From NCBI RefSeq assembly GCF_016587415.1, contig NZ_BNJI01000001.1, positions 1,713,501 through 1,777,500 of the forward strand: a DNA stretch of 64,000 nucleotides, in the 5' to 3' direction. The notes under the pieces were generated by a model. That model saw only the letters and a list, made by a program, of their open reading frames with translations. It was not told the DNA's origin and searched no databases. This document shows positions 1 through 9,097 of this stretch, piece by piece (positions within the stretch are counted from its first letter, which is position 1; the number at the start of each line of letters is the position of its first letter). The DNA is from Ktedonobacter sp. SOSP1-85 (GTDB lineage: Bacteria > Chloroflexota > Ktedonobacteria > Ktedonobacterales > Ktedonobacteraceae). The position numbers and the translations under genes were made by a program.

Positions 1-410
1 GCATAAATCACCATCATATGTGAGGCTTCCTGATAGCGCATTTCATAGTGCTCGAAAGCCGACCGTACGGCCTCCAGTGAGCGCGCAGGCATCCTACTAA
101 TAATCGCCCGCCCCGTTCCTGCCAGTAATCCACGCGCCATGGCAAGAATTTGCTCGGTCTCTTTGGTCTCGCCAAATATAACCTCAGGGGCACCCTTGCG
201 TCTCTCTCGTCCAGCATCAGGACGGGTCTCCATCACAGATGAGACATCGCAGTGTACTGAGTCCTGTGTTCCTTGTGGCGCCTCGTTGATCTGCTTCAAC
301 GGTGCCACCTGCTCAGCCATGTGTGCCGCGTCCTTGTCACGCTGCCCATCCTGTACATCACTGAGCAATTGACCTAATAAGTCGAGTTGTTCTTCAATTT
401 CACGATTCAC
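1..410 (-). CDS. larB: LarB, nickel-pincer cofactor biosynthesis protein (N-terminal part, runs off the window)
   Basis: Reading leftward from a GTG at 410 there is an open frame to the window edge (136 codons). After a variable N-terminal segment of about 70 residues it carries the block APEVIFGETKETEQILAMA, typical of the region before the LarB AIR-carboxylase-like catalytic domain. LarB carboxylates and hydrolyses nicotinic acid adenine dinucleotide to make the pyridinium bis-carboxylate precursor of the nickel-pincer nucleotide used by lactate racemase-type enzymes. The GTG start is preceded by AGGTGAT at a suitable distance; no ATG is better placed. The catalytic C-terminal domain lies outside the window, so the call rests on the N-terminal motif only. 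Confidence 0.72.
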   Translation of the reverse strand, partial: MNREIEEQLDLLGQLLSDVQDGQRDKDAAHMAEQVAPLKQINEAPQGTQDSVHCDVSSVMETRPDAGRERRKGAPEVIFGETKETEQILAMARGLLAGTGRAIISRMPARSLEAVRSAFEHYEMRYQEASHMMVIY

Positions 411-855
411 TCAAATCACCTGGGTTCCCTGGCTTACTCACACCAGAGAGAACATGTGCTCCATGCCTAAAAAAACATGGATCTAATGTTTTCCCATAGT
501 GGTAATGATGTGACTGTCGTGCAACATTTACAGTGTAACACAGCCAATCACAATCAGCAAGCCAACAGTAGTACATTCTTATTTAAAAACGTTGAAAAGA
601 AGCAATTCTTTATCTAAGAAGCTTAGCTGCTCCAAGGCCTTCACGCCTTCAGGACATGTACCGCTCTCCTTTCTCTACTGCCTCCGGCTCTAAAAAGCAC
701 TTTCTTCCTCGTCTGCGCTATGCTATACTATGTTGTGTTCAGACGCTTCAGGTGGTGGATGATATGTGGATGATGTGGAGATGAACAATCCTTCCCCCTC
801 ACCCTCCACTGCCGCCGGCCTTCCGGCATGTGCTCCGGATTAGCTCTTTTTTTGC
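411..855. other. Non-coding gap between divergent larB and lipoprotein gene
   Basis: No open frame with a plausible start is visible on either strand. The gap separates two divergent genes and must hold both promoters. TATACT near 722 is a possible -10 for the rightward gene, but no good -35 partner is seen. No strong hairpin or repeat was noticed. Confidence 0.4.
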
Positions 856-1356
856 GTGAGACAGATTACTATGCTATTTCTTCACTCAGCCAGGGCCTGG
901 TTTCTGGCAAGTCTAACGCTGTTGTTCTGCAGCCTGCCCTGCCTCGTCGCCTGTAGTGCTACGGTGACTTCGTCAGCTGACGCGGAACAAACCCATACCA
1001 TGACCATCAACCAGGACTTTCAACAAGATACGCTCGCCACGACCAGTCCCGCCTATCGCTGCGGCGCCTGGGCTTCAAATAACGCGCCCGTGTCTTCCGG
1101 TACCATCACTATCTATGCTCGCCTGACGCATGATGTGGCGGGCGTGGCTGGTATGGCTGCGACCGCGACGGTCCATTTTCGCTATGGCGATGTTGTCCTT
1201 ACACAACATCCAACCAGCGATACTGGCGGCTATGTCAGCTTTACCCTCCCCCTGTTAGGGCGTCAACCAGTGGGCATACCCGCGACAGCCGATGTTGTCT
1301 TTACCCTTGGGCAGGAGACGCTGACCTGCGCGCCAGCATTTTTTACTCCTGAGTGA
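856..1356 (+). CDS. Secreted lipoprotein of unknown function
   Basis: A hydrophobic N-terminal segment ends in the lipobox-like LVACSA, so the mature protein is probably lipid-anchored on the outer face of the cytoplasmic membrane. The remainder (about 130 residues) is beta-rich, with alternating short hydrophobic strands and two further cysteines (in YRCGAW and LTCAP). It may be an Ig-like fold, but I recognise no family. The start is uncertain: GTG at 856 has no clear ribosome-binding site, and ATG at 871 is an alternative that still leaves a complete signal peptide. The 3' end overlaps the convergent mutM by 14 bp. Confidence 0.6.
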   Translation: MRQITMLFLHSARAWFLASLTLLFCSLPCLVACSATVTSSADAEQTHTMTINQDFQQDTLATTSPAYRCGAWASNNAPVSSGTITIYARLTHDVAGVAGMAATATVHFRYGDVVLTQHPTSDTGGYVSFTLPLLGRQPVGIPATADVVFTLGQETLTCAPAFFTPE

Positions 1357-2269
1357 GGACCTGGCAGACAGGGCAAAAGTGCGTGCTGCGCTGGGCGACA
1401 ACGATACGCTCAATTAGCGTACCACAACGTGTGCAGGGTTTACCAGCCTGTTTGTAGACATATACATGGTTATAATTATCGCCTGCCTCGCCCCAGAGAT
1501 CACGGTAGGAACTAAACGAGGTTCCACCATGTTCAATACCCTTGAGCAGGACTGACACTACCGCCTCGTGCAGGCTGGCAATCTCCTGCGATGTCAGACT
1601 GTTAGCAGCGCGACGTGGATGAATCCTGGCATGAAAAAGCGCTTCGTCGGCATAGATATTGCCGACGCCCGCGATCACGGTCTGATCCAGCAACACCTGC
1701 TTGATCGGGCTCCGGCGATGAGCAAGCGCCTGGGCCAGTCCCTCAATGCTAAAGGCCTCGCTCAATGGCTCAGGTCCCAGCCCCCTGAGCGCCTCCTCTT
1801 CCTGAGAACGCTGCCAGAGCGAGACGCGCCCGAATTTGCGCGGGTCTGTGAAGAGCAGGTTGCGCCCATCTTCCAGGATAAAGCACACCCGGCAATAGTT
1901 CATCTCCGAGCTATAGGCCTGGGAGCTATCAGCCTTAAGCGTGAAACTGGGACCGCGTGTGCTCCAGGCCTGGACATCGCGCTCACGTAGGCTTGTATCC
2001 AGCGTCCAGCCGGGTTCTAGGAGCAGGAAGTTCCCAGTCATCCGGCGATGACTGATAAGCAATCCCTCACCACTAAGGTCAAGCAACAGGAACTTGCCAC
2101 GCCTCCTGACGCCCTCAATAGTACGACCGCTTACCTGGGCGCAGAAATCTTCTGGAAGCGGGTGTGCAATGATACGCTCCCAGAAGACCTGCGCCTCACG
2201 GATGGTCGCGCCAACGATAGAGGCTTGCAACTGTCTGGCGGTATATTCAACTTCTGGTAACTCTGGCAT
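1343..2269 (-). CDS. mutM: Formamidopyrimidine-DNA glycosylase (Fpg/MutM)
   Basis: This base-excision repair enzyme removes 8-oxoguanine and formamidopyrimidines and cleaves the AP site. The protein begins MPELPEVE, supplying the catalytic N-terminal proline and adjacent glutamate. It has the conserved beta-sandwich lysine in GKFLLLDL, a helix-two-turn-helix region (QTVIAGVGNIYADEALF), and a C-terminal zinc finger CTRCG...FCPVC. At 308 aa it is slightly longer than the usual 270-290 because of inserts after residue 90. It lies 30 bp downstream of the putative membrane peptidase gene on the same strand, so the two may be cotranscribed. Confidence 0.96.
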   Translation of the reverse strand: MPELPEVEYTARQLQASIVGATIREAQVFWERIIAHPLPEDFCAQVSGRTIEGVRRRGKFLLLDLSGEGLLISHRRMTGNFLLLEPGWTLDTSLRERDVQAWSTRGPSFTLKADSSQAYSSEMNYCRVCFILEDGRNLLFTDPRKFGRVSLWQRSQEEEALRGLGPEPLSEAFSIEGLAQALAHRRSPIKQVLLDQTVIAGVGNIYADEALFHARIHPRRAANSLTSQEIASLHEAVVSVLLKGIEHGGTSFSSYRDLWGEAGDNYNHVYVYKQAGKPCTRCGTLIERIVVAQRSTHFCPVCQVLTQE

Positions 2270-2299
2270 TGGTAATTCTTTTCTAGTTGTTTAGTTTTT

Positions 2300-2980
2300 C
2301 TAGTTATTCTGGCTTTTCTCGTTCTCTTCGAGAATCTGCCAGGCGCGATAGCCTGTCTCCGTATCCTCTAGCAACACATCCGCTGGCAATTTCTGCATGC
2401 GCGCGACCACCAGCACATCTCCGGCGGCGCCCGCGAAGTTGCCGCTAAGCGCCAGTTGAAGATAGCTGGCCCATCCCGGCTGCCAGGCGATAAGCAATAC
2501 GCCGAGCAGGGTAATAACGACCAGGGGTGCGAGCGCGATCACGCAATATTGCTGGCGTGAGAAAAGTTGACTGCGTGCACCACAGTAAAGGGCCAGCGGC
2601 AGTTTCGCGCCAAAATAGGGTCGGCCTCCCCAAAAGAGAATCGCCAGCCCATGGATGGCTTCGTGAATGGGCAGGATCACTACATAACCGACAATATTGA
2701 TGACTACCCATAATATGACGTTCCAGAAGGTCAAACCCTGCCACCATGCCCCATTTTGCCCATGCTGGGCCGCAAATAGAGCATAAACTGCGATATTAAA
2801 CACGAGAAAACCCAGGCCACTCACCAACAACATACGCAGGCTCAAAAGAGCCAGGGGCCTTAGCTGCTCCTCGCCCAACAGTTCTATCTCATCAATCGCA
2901 CGCGCCTGTCCCTGGTCGACACCCCGCTGCATCAGCCTGCGACGCTGGGGGTGATAACGATTAATGACCTGTAACGCCAT
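2300..2980 (-). CDS. DUF3267-type putative membrane zinc metalloprotease
   Basis: A 226-aa polytopic protein with about four membrane segments. In the second membrane region the sequence PIHEAIHGLAILFWGG contains an HExxH motif followed by a glycine-rich turn and GAKLPLALYCGA. This is the pattern of DUF3267, a family of predicted intramembrane zincins related to site-2 proteases. A ribosome-binding site (GAGGAG) precedes the ATG. It is the first gene of a probable two-gene leftward unit with mutM. The function is not established; peptidase activity is inferred only from the motif. Confidence 0.75.
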   Translation of the reverse strand: MALQVINRYHPQRRRLMQRGVDQGQARAIDEIELLGEEQLRPLALLSLRMLLVSGLGFLVFNIAVYALFAAQHGQNGAWWQGLTFWNVILWVVINIVGYVVILPIHEAIHGLAILFWGGRPYFGAKLPLALYCGARSQLFSRQQYCVIALAPLVVITLLGVLLIAWQPGWASYLQLALSGNFAGAAGDVLVVARMQKLPADVLLEDTETGYRAWQILEENEKSQNN

Positions 2981-3161
2981 TCGCTGCTCCTCTTCTCGCG
3001 TCCTGCAACAATATATCTTTCAATACAGCTGAACGCGACTCATATTTCCTGGCAAGCCGCCGCATAGTGACCGAAACTATAGTCCCGGCCACACACAACT
3101 GATATACTATAAGCCAAACCTGGTAGGGACACAATGGTACGCTGAGACGAAAGGCAAGGAA

Positions 3162-3347
3162 ATGCGAAAATGGCAGGCATGGCATTACCTCATTATTGTA
3201 TTTGCGCTTTTCTGGGTCGGCTTCGCGAGCTTTCTCACCATCTTTAGCGGCTTTCCTTTTCTTGTCATTAGCATAGCCTTGACCGTTACAGGGGCTTTTT
3301 CCTGCGTCATTATTGCCCTTGCGTGGATGTATCAGAACGACAAGTGA
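3162..3347 (+). CDS. Small two-helix membrane protein
   Basis: 61 aa with two hydrophobic stretches (about residues 8-28 and 32-54), a basic N-terminus (MRKWQAWH) and a polar C-terminal tail, suggesting a helical hairpin with both ends cytoplasmic. AAGGCAAGGA precedes the ATG. It ends 19 bp before the rnz start and is probably cotranscribed with it. I recognise no family. Confidence 0.6.
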   Translation: MRKWQAWHYLIIVFALFWVGFASFLTIFSGFPFLVISIALTVTGAFSCVIIALAWMYQNDK

Positions 3348-3366
3348 CTATTCTAGAGGTCTTTTT

Positions 3367-4278
3367 ATGTTAGATATTTGTCTCCTTGGAACCTGCGGCA
3401 TGATGCCACTTCCCAATCGCTGGCTCTCCTGCATGCTTGTGCGTAGCGGGTCTCACCTCACACTCTTTGACTGTGGGGAGGGAACACAGGTCCCCTGGAA
3501 AACGCTTGGTTGGGGATTTCGCCAGCTTGGGGCAATCTGTTTCTCGCATATGCATGCCGATCATGTCGCGGGACTCCCAGGCGTCCTTTTTATGGTCGCC
3601 CATGCCGGACGTACGGAGCCGCTTGATATCTATGGCCCGGCGGGGACCTCGTATGTCGTCGAGGGCCTGCGCCGCATCGCCGCTGAACTCCCTTTCCCCA
3701 TTCACATCCATGAACTCAAGGGTGGCGAACATTTTCAGCTTCCTGGCAATCTCCAGGCCTCCTGCGCCCCCGCGTCCCATGGCATTCCCTGCCTGGCGTA
3801 TCGCGTCGAGCTACAACGTCAACCAGCCTTCCAGGTCGAGCAGGCACGCGCCCTCGATATCCCTGTCCAGTTCTGGAAGCGCCTACAAACAGGCGAGACG
3901 GTCAGCTACAATGAACGTACCTTCACTCCGCAAGACGTCCTGGGGGCTGCCAGGCGCGGGATCTCCCTGGCCTATATCACTGACACCCGCCCACAGAGCG
4001 CGCTTAGCGAACTGGCACACGATGTCGACCTGCTGGTATGCGAGAGTATGTATGATACACTTGACGATCTGCCACTAGCTCGTTCGAACGCGCACATGGT
4101 CGCCTCCGAGTCGGCTGGCATCGCCAGGGACGCTGGCGCGCATCAACTGGTGCTCACCCACTTTAGCCCAAAGGTGAATGATACGACGCGGGCAGAAAAA
4201 TTGGCGCGTAGTGTCTTTCCCAACACCCGAGCCGCCAGAGATGGCATGGTGCTAACCCTCGACTATGCCGATGCCTGA
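3367..4278 (+). CDS. rnz: Ribonuclease Z (tRNA 3'-processing endonuclease)
   Basis: A metallo-beta-lactamase-fold protein of 303 aa. It has HMHADH (His61, His63, Asp65, His66, the HxHxDH zinc motif) in a context matching RNase Z rather than general hydrolases (LLGTCGMMPLPNRWLSC, FDCGEGTQ, SHMHADHVAGLPG). A downstream aspartate (ITDTRP) and a C-terminal histidine (LVLTHFS) complete the metal site. It removes 3' trailers from tRNA precursors. The start at 3367 is preceded by AGAGGT; the longer upstream frame has no support. A strong hairpin follows the stop codon. Confidence 0.93.
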   Translation: MLDICLLGTCGMMPLPNRWLSCMLVRSGSHLTLFDCGEGTQVPWKTLGWGFRQLGAICFSHMHADHVAGLPGVLFMVAHAGRTEPLDIYGPAGTSYVVEGLRRIAAELPFPIHIHELKGGEHFQLPGNLQASCAPASHGIPCLAYRVELQRQPAFQVEQARALDIPVQFWKRLQTGETVSYNERTFTPQDVLGAARRGISLAYITDTRPQSALSELAHDVDLLVCESMYDTLDDLPLARSNAHMVASESAGIARDAGAHQLVLTHFSPKVNDTTRAEKLARSVFPNTRAARDGMVLTLDYADA

Positions 4279-4306
4279 GTTCGCACAGACAATTTTCCTC
4301 TAAGGA

Positions 4307-4336
4307 GATGGAGTATCCAGCCCTGGATACTCCATC
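4307..4336 (+). terminator. Hairpin terminator of rnz
   Basis: A perfect 14-bp stem (GATGGAGTATCCAG and its complement) around a 2-nt centre is followed on the + strand by TGATCGTTTTT. It lies between convergent genes; on the minus strand there is no T-run. Confidence 0.8.
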
Positions 4337-4345
4337 TGATCGTTT

Positions 4346-5368
4346 TTAGCCTGCTTCTGAAAAGTGGTGCCCGTCAGAATCTGCTGCCCGGCTCTCTTTG
4401 CGCTCTGGCAAGGGAATGGGAGCCGGCATTTCCTTCAAGTAGAGATTGAAGAAGTTCACAAGCTTATTGACGTACGCCACCCGGTCCTCAAAGTACGCTC
4501 CGCAGTGGTCGGCATCAGGCAGGAGCCAGAGCTCCTTGGGGTTGCCCGCGGCCTTGTAGAGGAGAGGGGCATCATTGGGATTGACAATAGAATCCTTCAG
4601 GCCATGAATAATCAGCACGGGACGCGGCGAGATACGCCCAATATCGCGCAAGGGTTCTACCTGGTTGAAGTGATATCCCGCACGCCACCAGAGAATCATG
4701 TCTGTCATCCAGTCGAAAAGGAAGAAGGGGAGATGCAGAGTGCGGCGTACGGCATAGTCAATGGGGCTACGATGCGTAGCAAAGGGGCTATCTGCGACTA
4801 CGGCCTCGATCTCAGGCGCACGTGCAGCGGCCATAAGCGCGACCGCGGCCCCCATAGAATAGCCTACCGCTCCCAGGCGTGTCTCTGGCACGCGCTGCTT
4901 CGCATAGGCCACCGCCCCGAGAAAATCGTTGATCTCACGATAGCCCAGCGTCACCGGCTTCCCCACCACCTCGCCGTGTCCATAATACTCGAAGGCCAGA
5001 ATATTATGTCCCGCCCGCCAGAGATTGACGCAGGTTCCCAATAGATCCGAGCGCCTCCCGCGATAGCCAGGACAGATAAGAATCGTCGTGGTCGCCCCTG
5101 GTGAAGGCACAAACCATCCACTCACCTCGTAGTCGCCGTACAAAGGCGGAAATGTGACTTCTTCCGCGGGTAAATTGACCTCAAAGGGGCTAAATGTATA
5201 CTGCTCAATAAAATTTGTTTGCCGCTTTGGCCGAATCAGGGTATCGACAATATAGAGGCCAACACCAGCAATGGCTCCTAGTACGCCTATGCCACCACCC
5301 ACGACACCACCAAGTAACATCTGTTTCCAGGAGGGACGTCCCCAGTTTCGCTTTGCTTTATTCATCAT
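4346..5368 (-). CDS. Membrane-anchored alpha/beta hydrolase
   Basis: About 340 aa. An N-terminal glycine-rich transmembrane helix is followed by an alpha/beta-hydrolase domain. GYSMGA provides the nucleophile elbow (Ser171 counted from the ATG at 5368), with an acidic residue in HGLKDSIV and the C-terminal histidine in DADHCGAY. The architecture resembles the BAAT/FrsA-like and 'serine aminopeptidase S33' hydrolases; the substrate cannot be predicted. A longer frame starts at TTG 5383, but AGAAAGG abuts that TTG, so the ATG pair at 5368/5365 is preferred. Confidence 0.8.
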   Translation of the reverse strand: MMNKAKRNWGRPSWKQMLLGGVVGGGIGVLGAIAGVGLYIVDTLIRPKRQTNFIEQYTFSPFEVNLPAEEVTFPPLYGDYEVSGWFVPSPGATTTILICPGYRGRRSDLLGTCVNLWRAGHNILAFEYYGHGEVVGKPVTLGYREINDFLGAVAYAKQRVPETRLGAVGYSMGAAVALMAAARAPEIEAVVADSPFATHRSPIDYAVRRTLHLPFFLFDWMTDMILWWRAGYHFNQVEPLRDIGRISPRPVLIIHGLKDSIVNPNDAPLLYKAAGNPKELWLLPDADHCGAYFEDRVAYVNKLVNFFNLYLKEMPAPIPLPERKESRAADSDGHHFSEAG

Positions 5369-5714
5369 AGGTACACAGGCCAACCTTTCTAGTTGTGATT
5401 GGCATTTCTAAAACTTACTAGTAATAACATTTGGTGGATCAACTTTATGCCTGTATTGCCATACTTCCCATCTGCCATCAGATCTCTTCGGCATTACAAC
5501 TACACAGGGCGCTCTATCTTATATATGCCTGGCATATAGCTGTTGGGGGAGATCACGTGCTGCTAGCGAATACTTTCATACTTATATATTCCTCCTGGTT
5601 ATTAATTGTATAGCGAACCTGTATTGGACTTTGCCACTCCACGGCTCTAAAATAGAGGCAGAAGGCCATGTGCGTATGCCTGTAAAATTGGCTTATCGCG
5701 CCTGCGGCGCTCGC

Positions 5715-5771
5715 CTGGCTGGGTGGTGTTGGGGCCTCAGGCAGTCTGAGGTCCCAACACCACCCAGCCAG
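5715..5771. repeat. 26-bp-stem hairpin in a divergent promoter region
   Basis: A near-perfect inverted repeat: 19 bp perfect, one G-T wobble, then 6 bp, with loop GCAGT. It lies between the starts of the leftward hydrolase gene and the rightward DUF1634 gene, so it is not at the end of any annotated gene. No long T-run follows on either strand. Confidence 0.85.
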
Positions 5772-5841
5772 CAATTGATCATTTTCTTGCATGGATGTGA
5801 AGCAAGCATACATCTTCTATGAGGAGTATAACAAAGTTCTT

Positions 5842-6306
5842 ATGTCATCTCATCACCATGAACCCTCTGCTGAAGAGGCAAAAAATCCAGAGGCGGGCAG
5901 CGTGGCAGCGTCCCTGGAGTCAGCTCCACCTCCATCTGCCCACTTCAACGCGAGCACGCGCACCAACGATATGATTAGCTGGCTACTACAGATTGGTGTG
6001 ATCGTTAGCTCTATCATTATCATCATCGGTCTATTGCTCACGCTTCTACAGCCGGGAACACTGGCAAATCAATCGCTCACAAACTTTCCGCATACCCTGG
6101 ATCAATTCTTCGCTGGCTTGCTCAAATTGCAACCCCTGGCAGTAATCATGCTGGGCCTGGCCATTCTCATCGCGACGCCGATGCTACGCGTGGCCTTCTC
6201 GATTCTGGCCTTTTACCTGGAGCGCGATTATCGTTATGTCATTATCACCTGTATCGTCCTGGCACTGCTGATTCTAGGAATGCTCCTGGGGAAGGGGGGC
6301 GCCTAA
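5842..6306 (+). CDS. DUF1634 family membrane protein
   Basis: About 154 aa. A polar, histidine- and glutamate-rich N-terminal tail is followed by three hydrophobic segments. The middle region (LLTLLQPGTLANQSLTNFPHTLDQFFAGLLKLQPLAVIMLGLAILI, here broken by polar residues) and the later MLRVAFSILAF.LERD.RYV fit DUF1634. Genes of this family commonly sit directly before TauE/SafE transporters, as here, where the next start codon overlaps this stop codon. It is likely an accessory subunit of that transporter. GAGGAG lies 15 nt before ATG 5842; an upstream ATG at 5791 has no ribosome-binding site. Confidence 0.7.
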   Translation: MSSHHHEPSAEEAKNPEAGSVAASLESAPPPSAHFNASTRTNDMISWLLQIGVIVSSIIIIIGLLLTLLQPGTLANQSLTNFPHTLDQFFAGLLKLQPLAVIMLGLAILIATPMLRVAFSILAFYLERDYRYVIITCIVLALLILGMLLGKGGA

Positions 6307-7154
6307 TGACACTCACCCTGACAACCATCCTGCTTATCTTCTCTGGCTCGATTCTAGCTGGACTCATGGGCTCCCTGCTTGGGCTGGGAGGTGGAATCTT
6401 GATTGTCCCCATGCTCTCCCTGGCCTTTGGTCTACCAATTCAATATGCGGTCGGCGCGAGTGTGATCGCGATTATTGCCACCTCCAGCGGATCGGCCGCC
6501 GCTTATGTACGCGACCGCCTCTCGAATATCCGCGTTGGTATGTTCCTGGAGACAGCCACGGTTTCAGGCGCGATTGTAGGTGCGCTCCTGGCAGCCATCG
6601 TTGCGCCCCAACTACTCTATATTATCTTTGGCATTGTCCTGCTGATCTCACTGCTACCCATCCTTGTCAAACTGGGCGAAGAGCTACCTCAAAATGTGAA
6701 GAATGATCGCCTGGCAACCACGCTCTCGCTCGCCAGCAGCTATCCCGACAAACGCCTGGGAGAAGAAGTCGCCTACGAAGTGACGAATACAGGCTGGGGC
6801 TTTCTCGTGATGTGTGTCGCCGGATGCCTCTCGGGCCTGCTCGGCATTGGTAGTGGCGTCTTTAAGGTCCTGGCCATGGATACGATTATGCGCATCCCCA
6901 TGAAGGTTTCGACCACGACCAGTAACTTTATGATCGGCGTCACTGGCGCCGCTAGCGCGAGTATCTACTTCGCACGCGGCGATGTACATCCACTTATCGC
7001 AGCCCCCGTCGCACTCGGCATTCTGGCCGGGTCCTTTGTGGGCGCCCGCATCCTTCCGCTCATGAAAAATACCACCCTGCGCAAGATTTTTATCCCGGTG
7101 CTCAGTCTCATCGCGCTCCAAATGGTTCTCCATGGCTTCGGCATCTCCTGGTAG
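6306..7154 (+). CDS. TauE/SafE (TSUP) family anion transporter
   Basis: 282 aa with about eight membrane helices. It shows the two-fold repeated family signature: GLLGLGGGILIVPML-like near the N-terminus and a second GLLGIGSGVFKVLAMD in the C-terminal half. TSUP proteins export sulfite, sulfoacetate or related organosulfur anions, or take up such anions; the substrate cannot be read from sequence. The ATG overlaps the stop of the DUF1634 gene by 1 bp, so the pair is translationally coupled. Confidence 0.88.
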   Translation: MTLTLTTILLIFSGSILAGLMGSLLGLGGGILIVPMLSLAFGLPIQYAVGASVIAIIATSSGSAAAYVRDRLSNIRVGMFLETATVSGAIVGALLAAIVAPQLLYIIFGIVLLISLLPILVKLGEELPQNVKNDRLATTLSLASSYPDKRLGEEVAYEVTNTGWGFLVMCVAGCLSGLLGIGSGVFKVLAMDTIMRIPMKVSTTTSNFMIGVTGAASASIYFARGDVHPLIAAPVALGILAGSFVGARILPLMKNTTLRKIFIPVLSLIALQMVLHGFGISW

Positions 7155-7478
7155 ACACCAATACAAGTAGAGGTAGAGGGGCGTGGATTGTGAGCAAATT
7201 TCCGCGACCTATGTCCTCTCTATTTCCCTGCAACTCTTTGTGCTTTGTGGCGTTACTATAGAGGGAAAAGTAATTAACTTTGAGGCTACTTGTGTACCAC
7301 AAGAGGACCTCGAGGCTAAGGTACTTTTGGATATTGGCCCCGTTTTAATCTCCCTTCAATCTTGAGGCATGTATACTGTATAGGCAGCCATCTGGCCAAA
7401 TACTTATACAGCCAACCCCATTGCTCAATGCCTGAAGTTTTGACTGGGTCACAGGTCACAGGGGTGAGAAAGCATCCT
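7155..7478. other. Non-coding gap
   Basis: A 324-bp spacer between two rightward genes. Short frames here lack ribosome-binding sites and family resemblance. It probably carries the promoter of the esterase gene, but no consensus promoter or clear hairpin was found. Confidence 0.35.
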
Positions 7479-9008
7479 ATGAATAAGTTGCAACTACGCT
7501 TGCGCAAGCTTTTTAAACGTATAGAGCTACTACCACTGTTGCGCTACACTGCTTCACTGATCGCGGCTCTGCTCAGTGGCCTCTTCCTCTTTACCAATGC
7601 CACTCTGGGAACCATGGCCTCATCCATTATCGATGTAGGCCTCGATCCTCTACGCTCACAACTCATCGCCGCCCTCATTATGACCTCACTGGTGGCTTTG
7701 ATCGGTGCTTTGATCGGTCGCCGTAAGACCTCCGCTATTCTGGGAGCTGCTATCGTCTTCTACCTGGGATACCTGAAAGGCTTTATTACTTTAGAACGAC
7801 AGCCAGTGTATGACCCAGGTGGGCACCTTGAGCCACTCCAAATTAATGCGCTTATTAATACCTCTCTCATTATGCTTGCCCTGGCACTGCTCAGCGCCTT
7901 CATTGGCTCGGCGGTCGGTATCGCTACGGGCGAGAGCGTGATCGATCCCCCTTTGCACGCATTGCAACGCTTTTGCCTGTTCCTCTGGCAGCACTCGGAA
8001 ACACGCCGCCGGCTTCAGCGTGGGGTCACCAATATAGACGAGTTAGTGACTCATCCCAATCTCATAGCCTACTCCTCTCTGGGGCGCTCACTCAGTCGTT
8101 GGGCAGGAGCAATCGCCATTATATTGATCCTGGTCTTTGCCATGCGCTCAGGTGATCTCTTCACCTTCTCGCCCGACGTTGGCTTGCATACAGCTCCCCA
8201 TATTACGGCTTCGACAAGCGGCGATAAAAATGCGGCGAAAGAAGTCGGTGTAAGCTCAATCAAACAAGACTATGTGAAAAGCAAGGCGCTTGGTGCGACA
8301 AAACCCTTCGAGATCTATCTCCCCCCGTCCTATAACACCGCGCAGGGAAAAATAAAGCATTACCCGGTCCTCTACCTTCTTCATGGGTCTCCTGGCAAAG
8401 ATATCGACTGGCTCACCGGCGGCAAGGCAGGCCAGTCCACTGATACCTTGATCGCCACTGGAAAAATTCCTGAGCTTATTCTGGTAATGCCCGATGGAAA
8501 TGGCAAGCCTGGAAGAACCAGTGAATGGGGAAATAGCTATGACCAGAAACAACCAATCGAGAAATATATCACCAACGACCTGGTCAACTATGTCGATCAG
8601 CACTATCGCACCATCCCAGATTCTTCACACCGGGCCATTGGAGGCCTCTCAATGGGCGGCTTTGGCGCGGCCAATATCACGATTCATCATCCCGATATCT
8701 TCGGCACATTCATTTCGCTCGGTGGCTACTACTATGCCGAAGGCTCTGTCTGGGGGAGCGATCCCACCTACCGCCTCAACAATAGCCCGGCATATACTAT
8801 CCTGTATACCCCACGCGCGAAGAAGCTGCATATCTACCTGGGTGCGGCCACCAAAGACCAGCCTTATTACAGCGATACGCTCGGCTTTATGAAACAGCTG
8901 GATCAACTCAAAATCTCTTACCACTTCGATCTCCAGAAGGGCTACCACTCCTGGGGCATCTGGGCCACTCAGATGTACAACGCCCTGGGATGGCTCAAGT
9001 GGGATTAG
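7479..9008 (+). CDS. Membrane-anchored esterase (alpha/beta hydrolase, esterase D/Fes type)
   Basis: 509 aa. The N-terminal 250 residues carry about four hydrophobic helices. The C-terminal half is an esterase domain of the PF00756 type: KPFEIYLPPSY, PVLYLLHGSPG, LILVMPDGNG, the nucleophile elbow GLSMGG (Ser391), and a C-terminal histidine in KGYHSWGIW. Enzymes of this fold include S-formylglutathione hydrolase, mycolyltransferases and enterochelin esterases; the membrane region suggests an extracytoplasmic ester substrate. Start ATG 7479 follows AGGGGTGAG by 10 nt; the longer upstream frame is not supported. Confidence 0.85.
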   Translation: MNKLQLRLRKLFKRIELLPLLRYTASLIAALLSGLFLFTNATLGTMASSIIDVGLDPLRSQLIAALIMTSLVALIGALIGRRKTSAILGAAIVFYLGYLKGFITLERQPVYDPGGHLEPLQINALINTSLIMLALALLSAFIGSAVGIATGESVIDPPLHALQRFCLFLWQHSETRRRLQRGVTNIDELVTHPNLIAYSSLGRSLSRWAGAIAIILILVFAMRSGDLFTFSPDVGLHTAPHITASTSGDKNAAKEVGVSSIKQDYVKSKALGATKPFEIYLPPSYNTAQGKIKHYPVLYLLHGSPGKDIDWLTGGKAGQSTDTLIATGKIPELILVMPDGNGKPGRTSEWGNSYDQKQPIEKYITNDLVNYVDQHYRTIPDSSHRAIGGLSMGGFGAANITIHHPDIFGTFISLGGYYYAEGSVWGSDPTYRLNNSPAYTILYTPRAKKLHIYLGAATKDQPYYSDTLGFMKQLDQLKISYHFDLQKGYHSWGIWATQMYNALGWLKWD

Positions 9009-9018
9009 CTTTTAGTAC

Positions 9019-9089
9019 AATAATTGTGGGGAGGAGGTGTCCCATAGTGGCCTACGGCCACTATGGGACACCTCCTCCCCACAATTATT
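9019..9089. terminator. 34-bp perfect-stem hairpin between convergent genes
   Basis: Arms 9019-9052 and 9056-9089 are exact complements around a 3-nt loop (TAC). It lies between the ends of the esterase gene and pheA, so it probably terminates both. The A/T-rich outer ends (AATAATTG/CAATTATT) give a short T-rich tail in each direction. This is far longer than a typical intrinsic terminator. Confidence 0.85.
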
Positions 9090-9097
9090 TGACTGGA

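Noticed and set aside
6684..7166. 160-aa leftward frame opposite the TauE/SafE gene
   Set aside because: Polar, histidine-rich shadow of membrane-protein codons.
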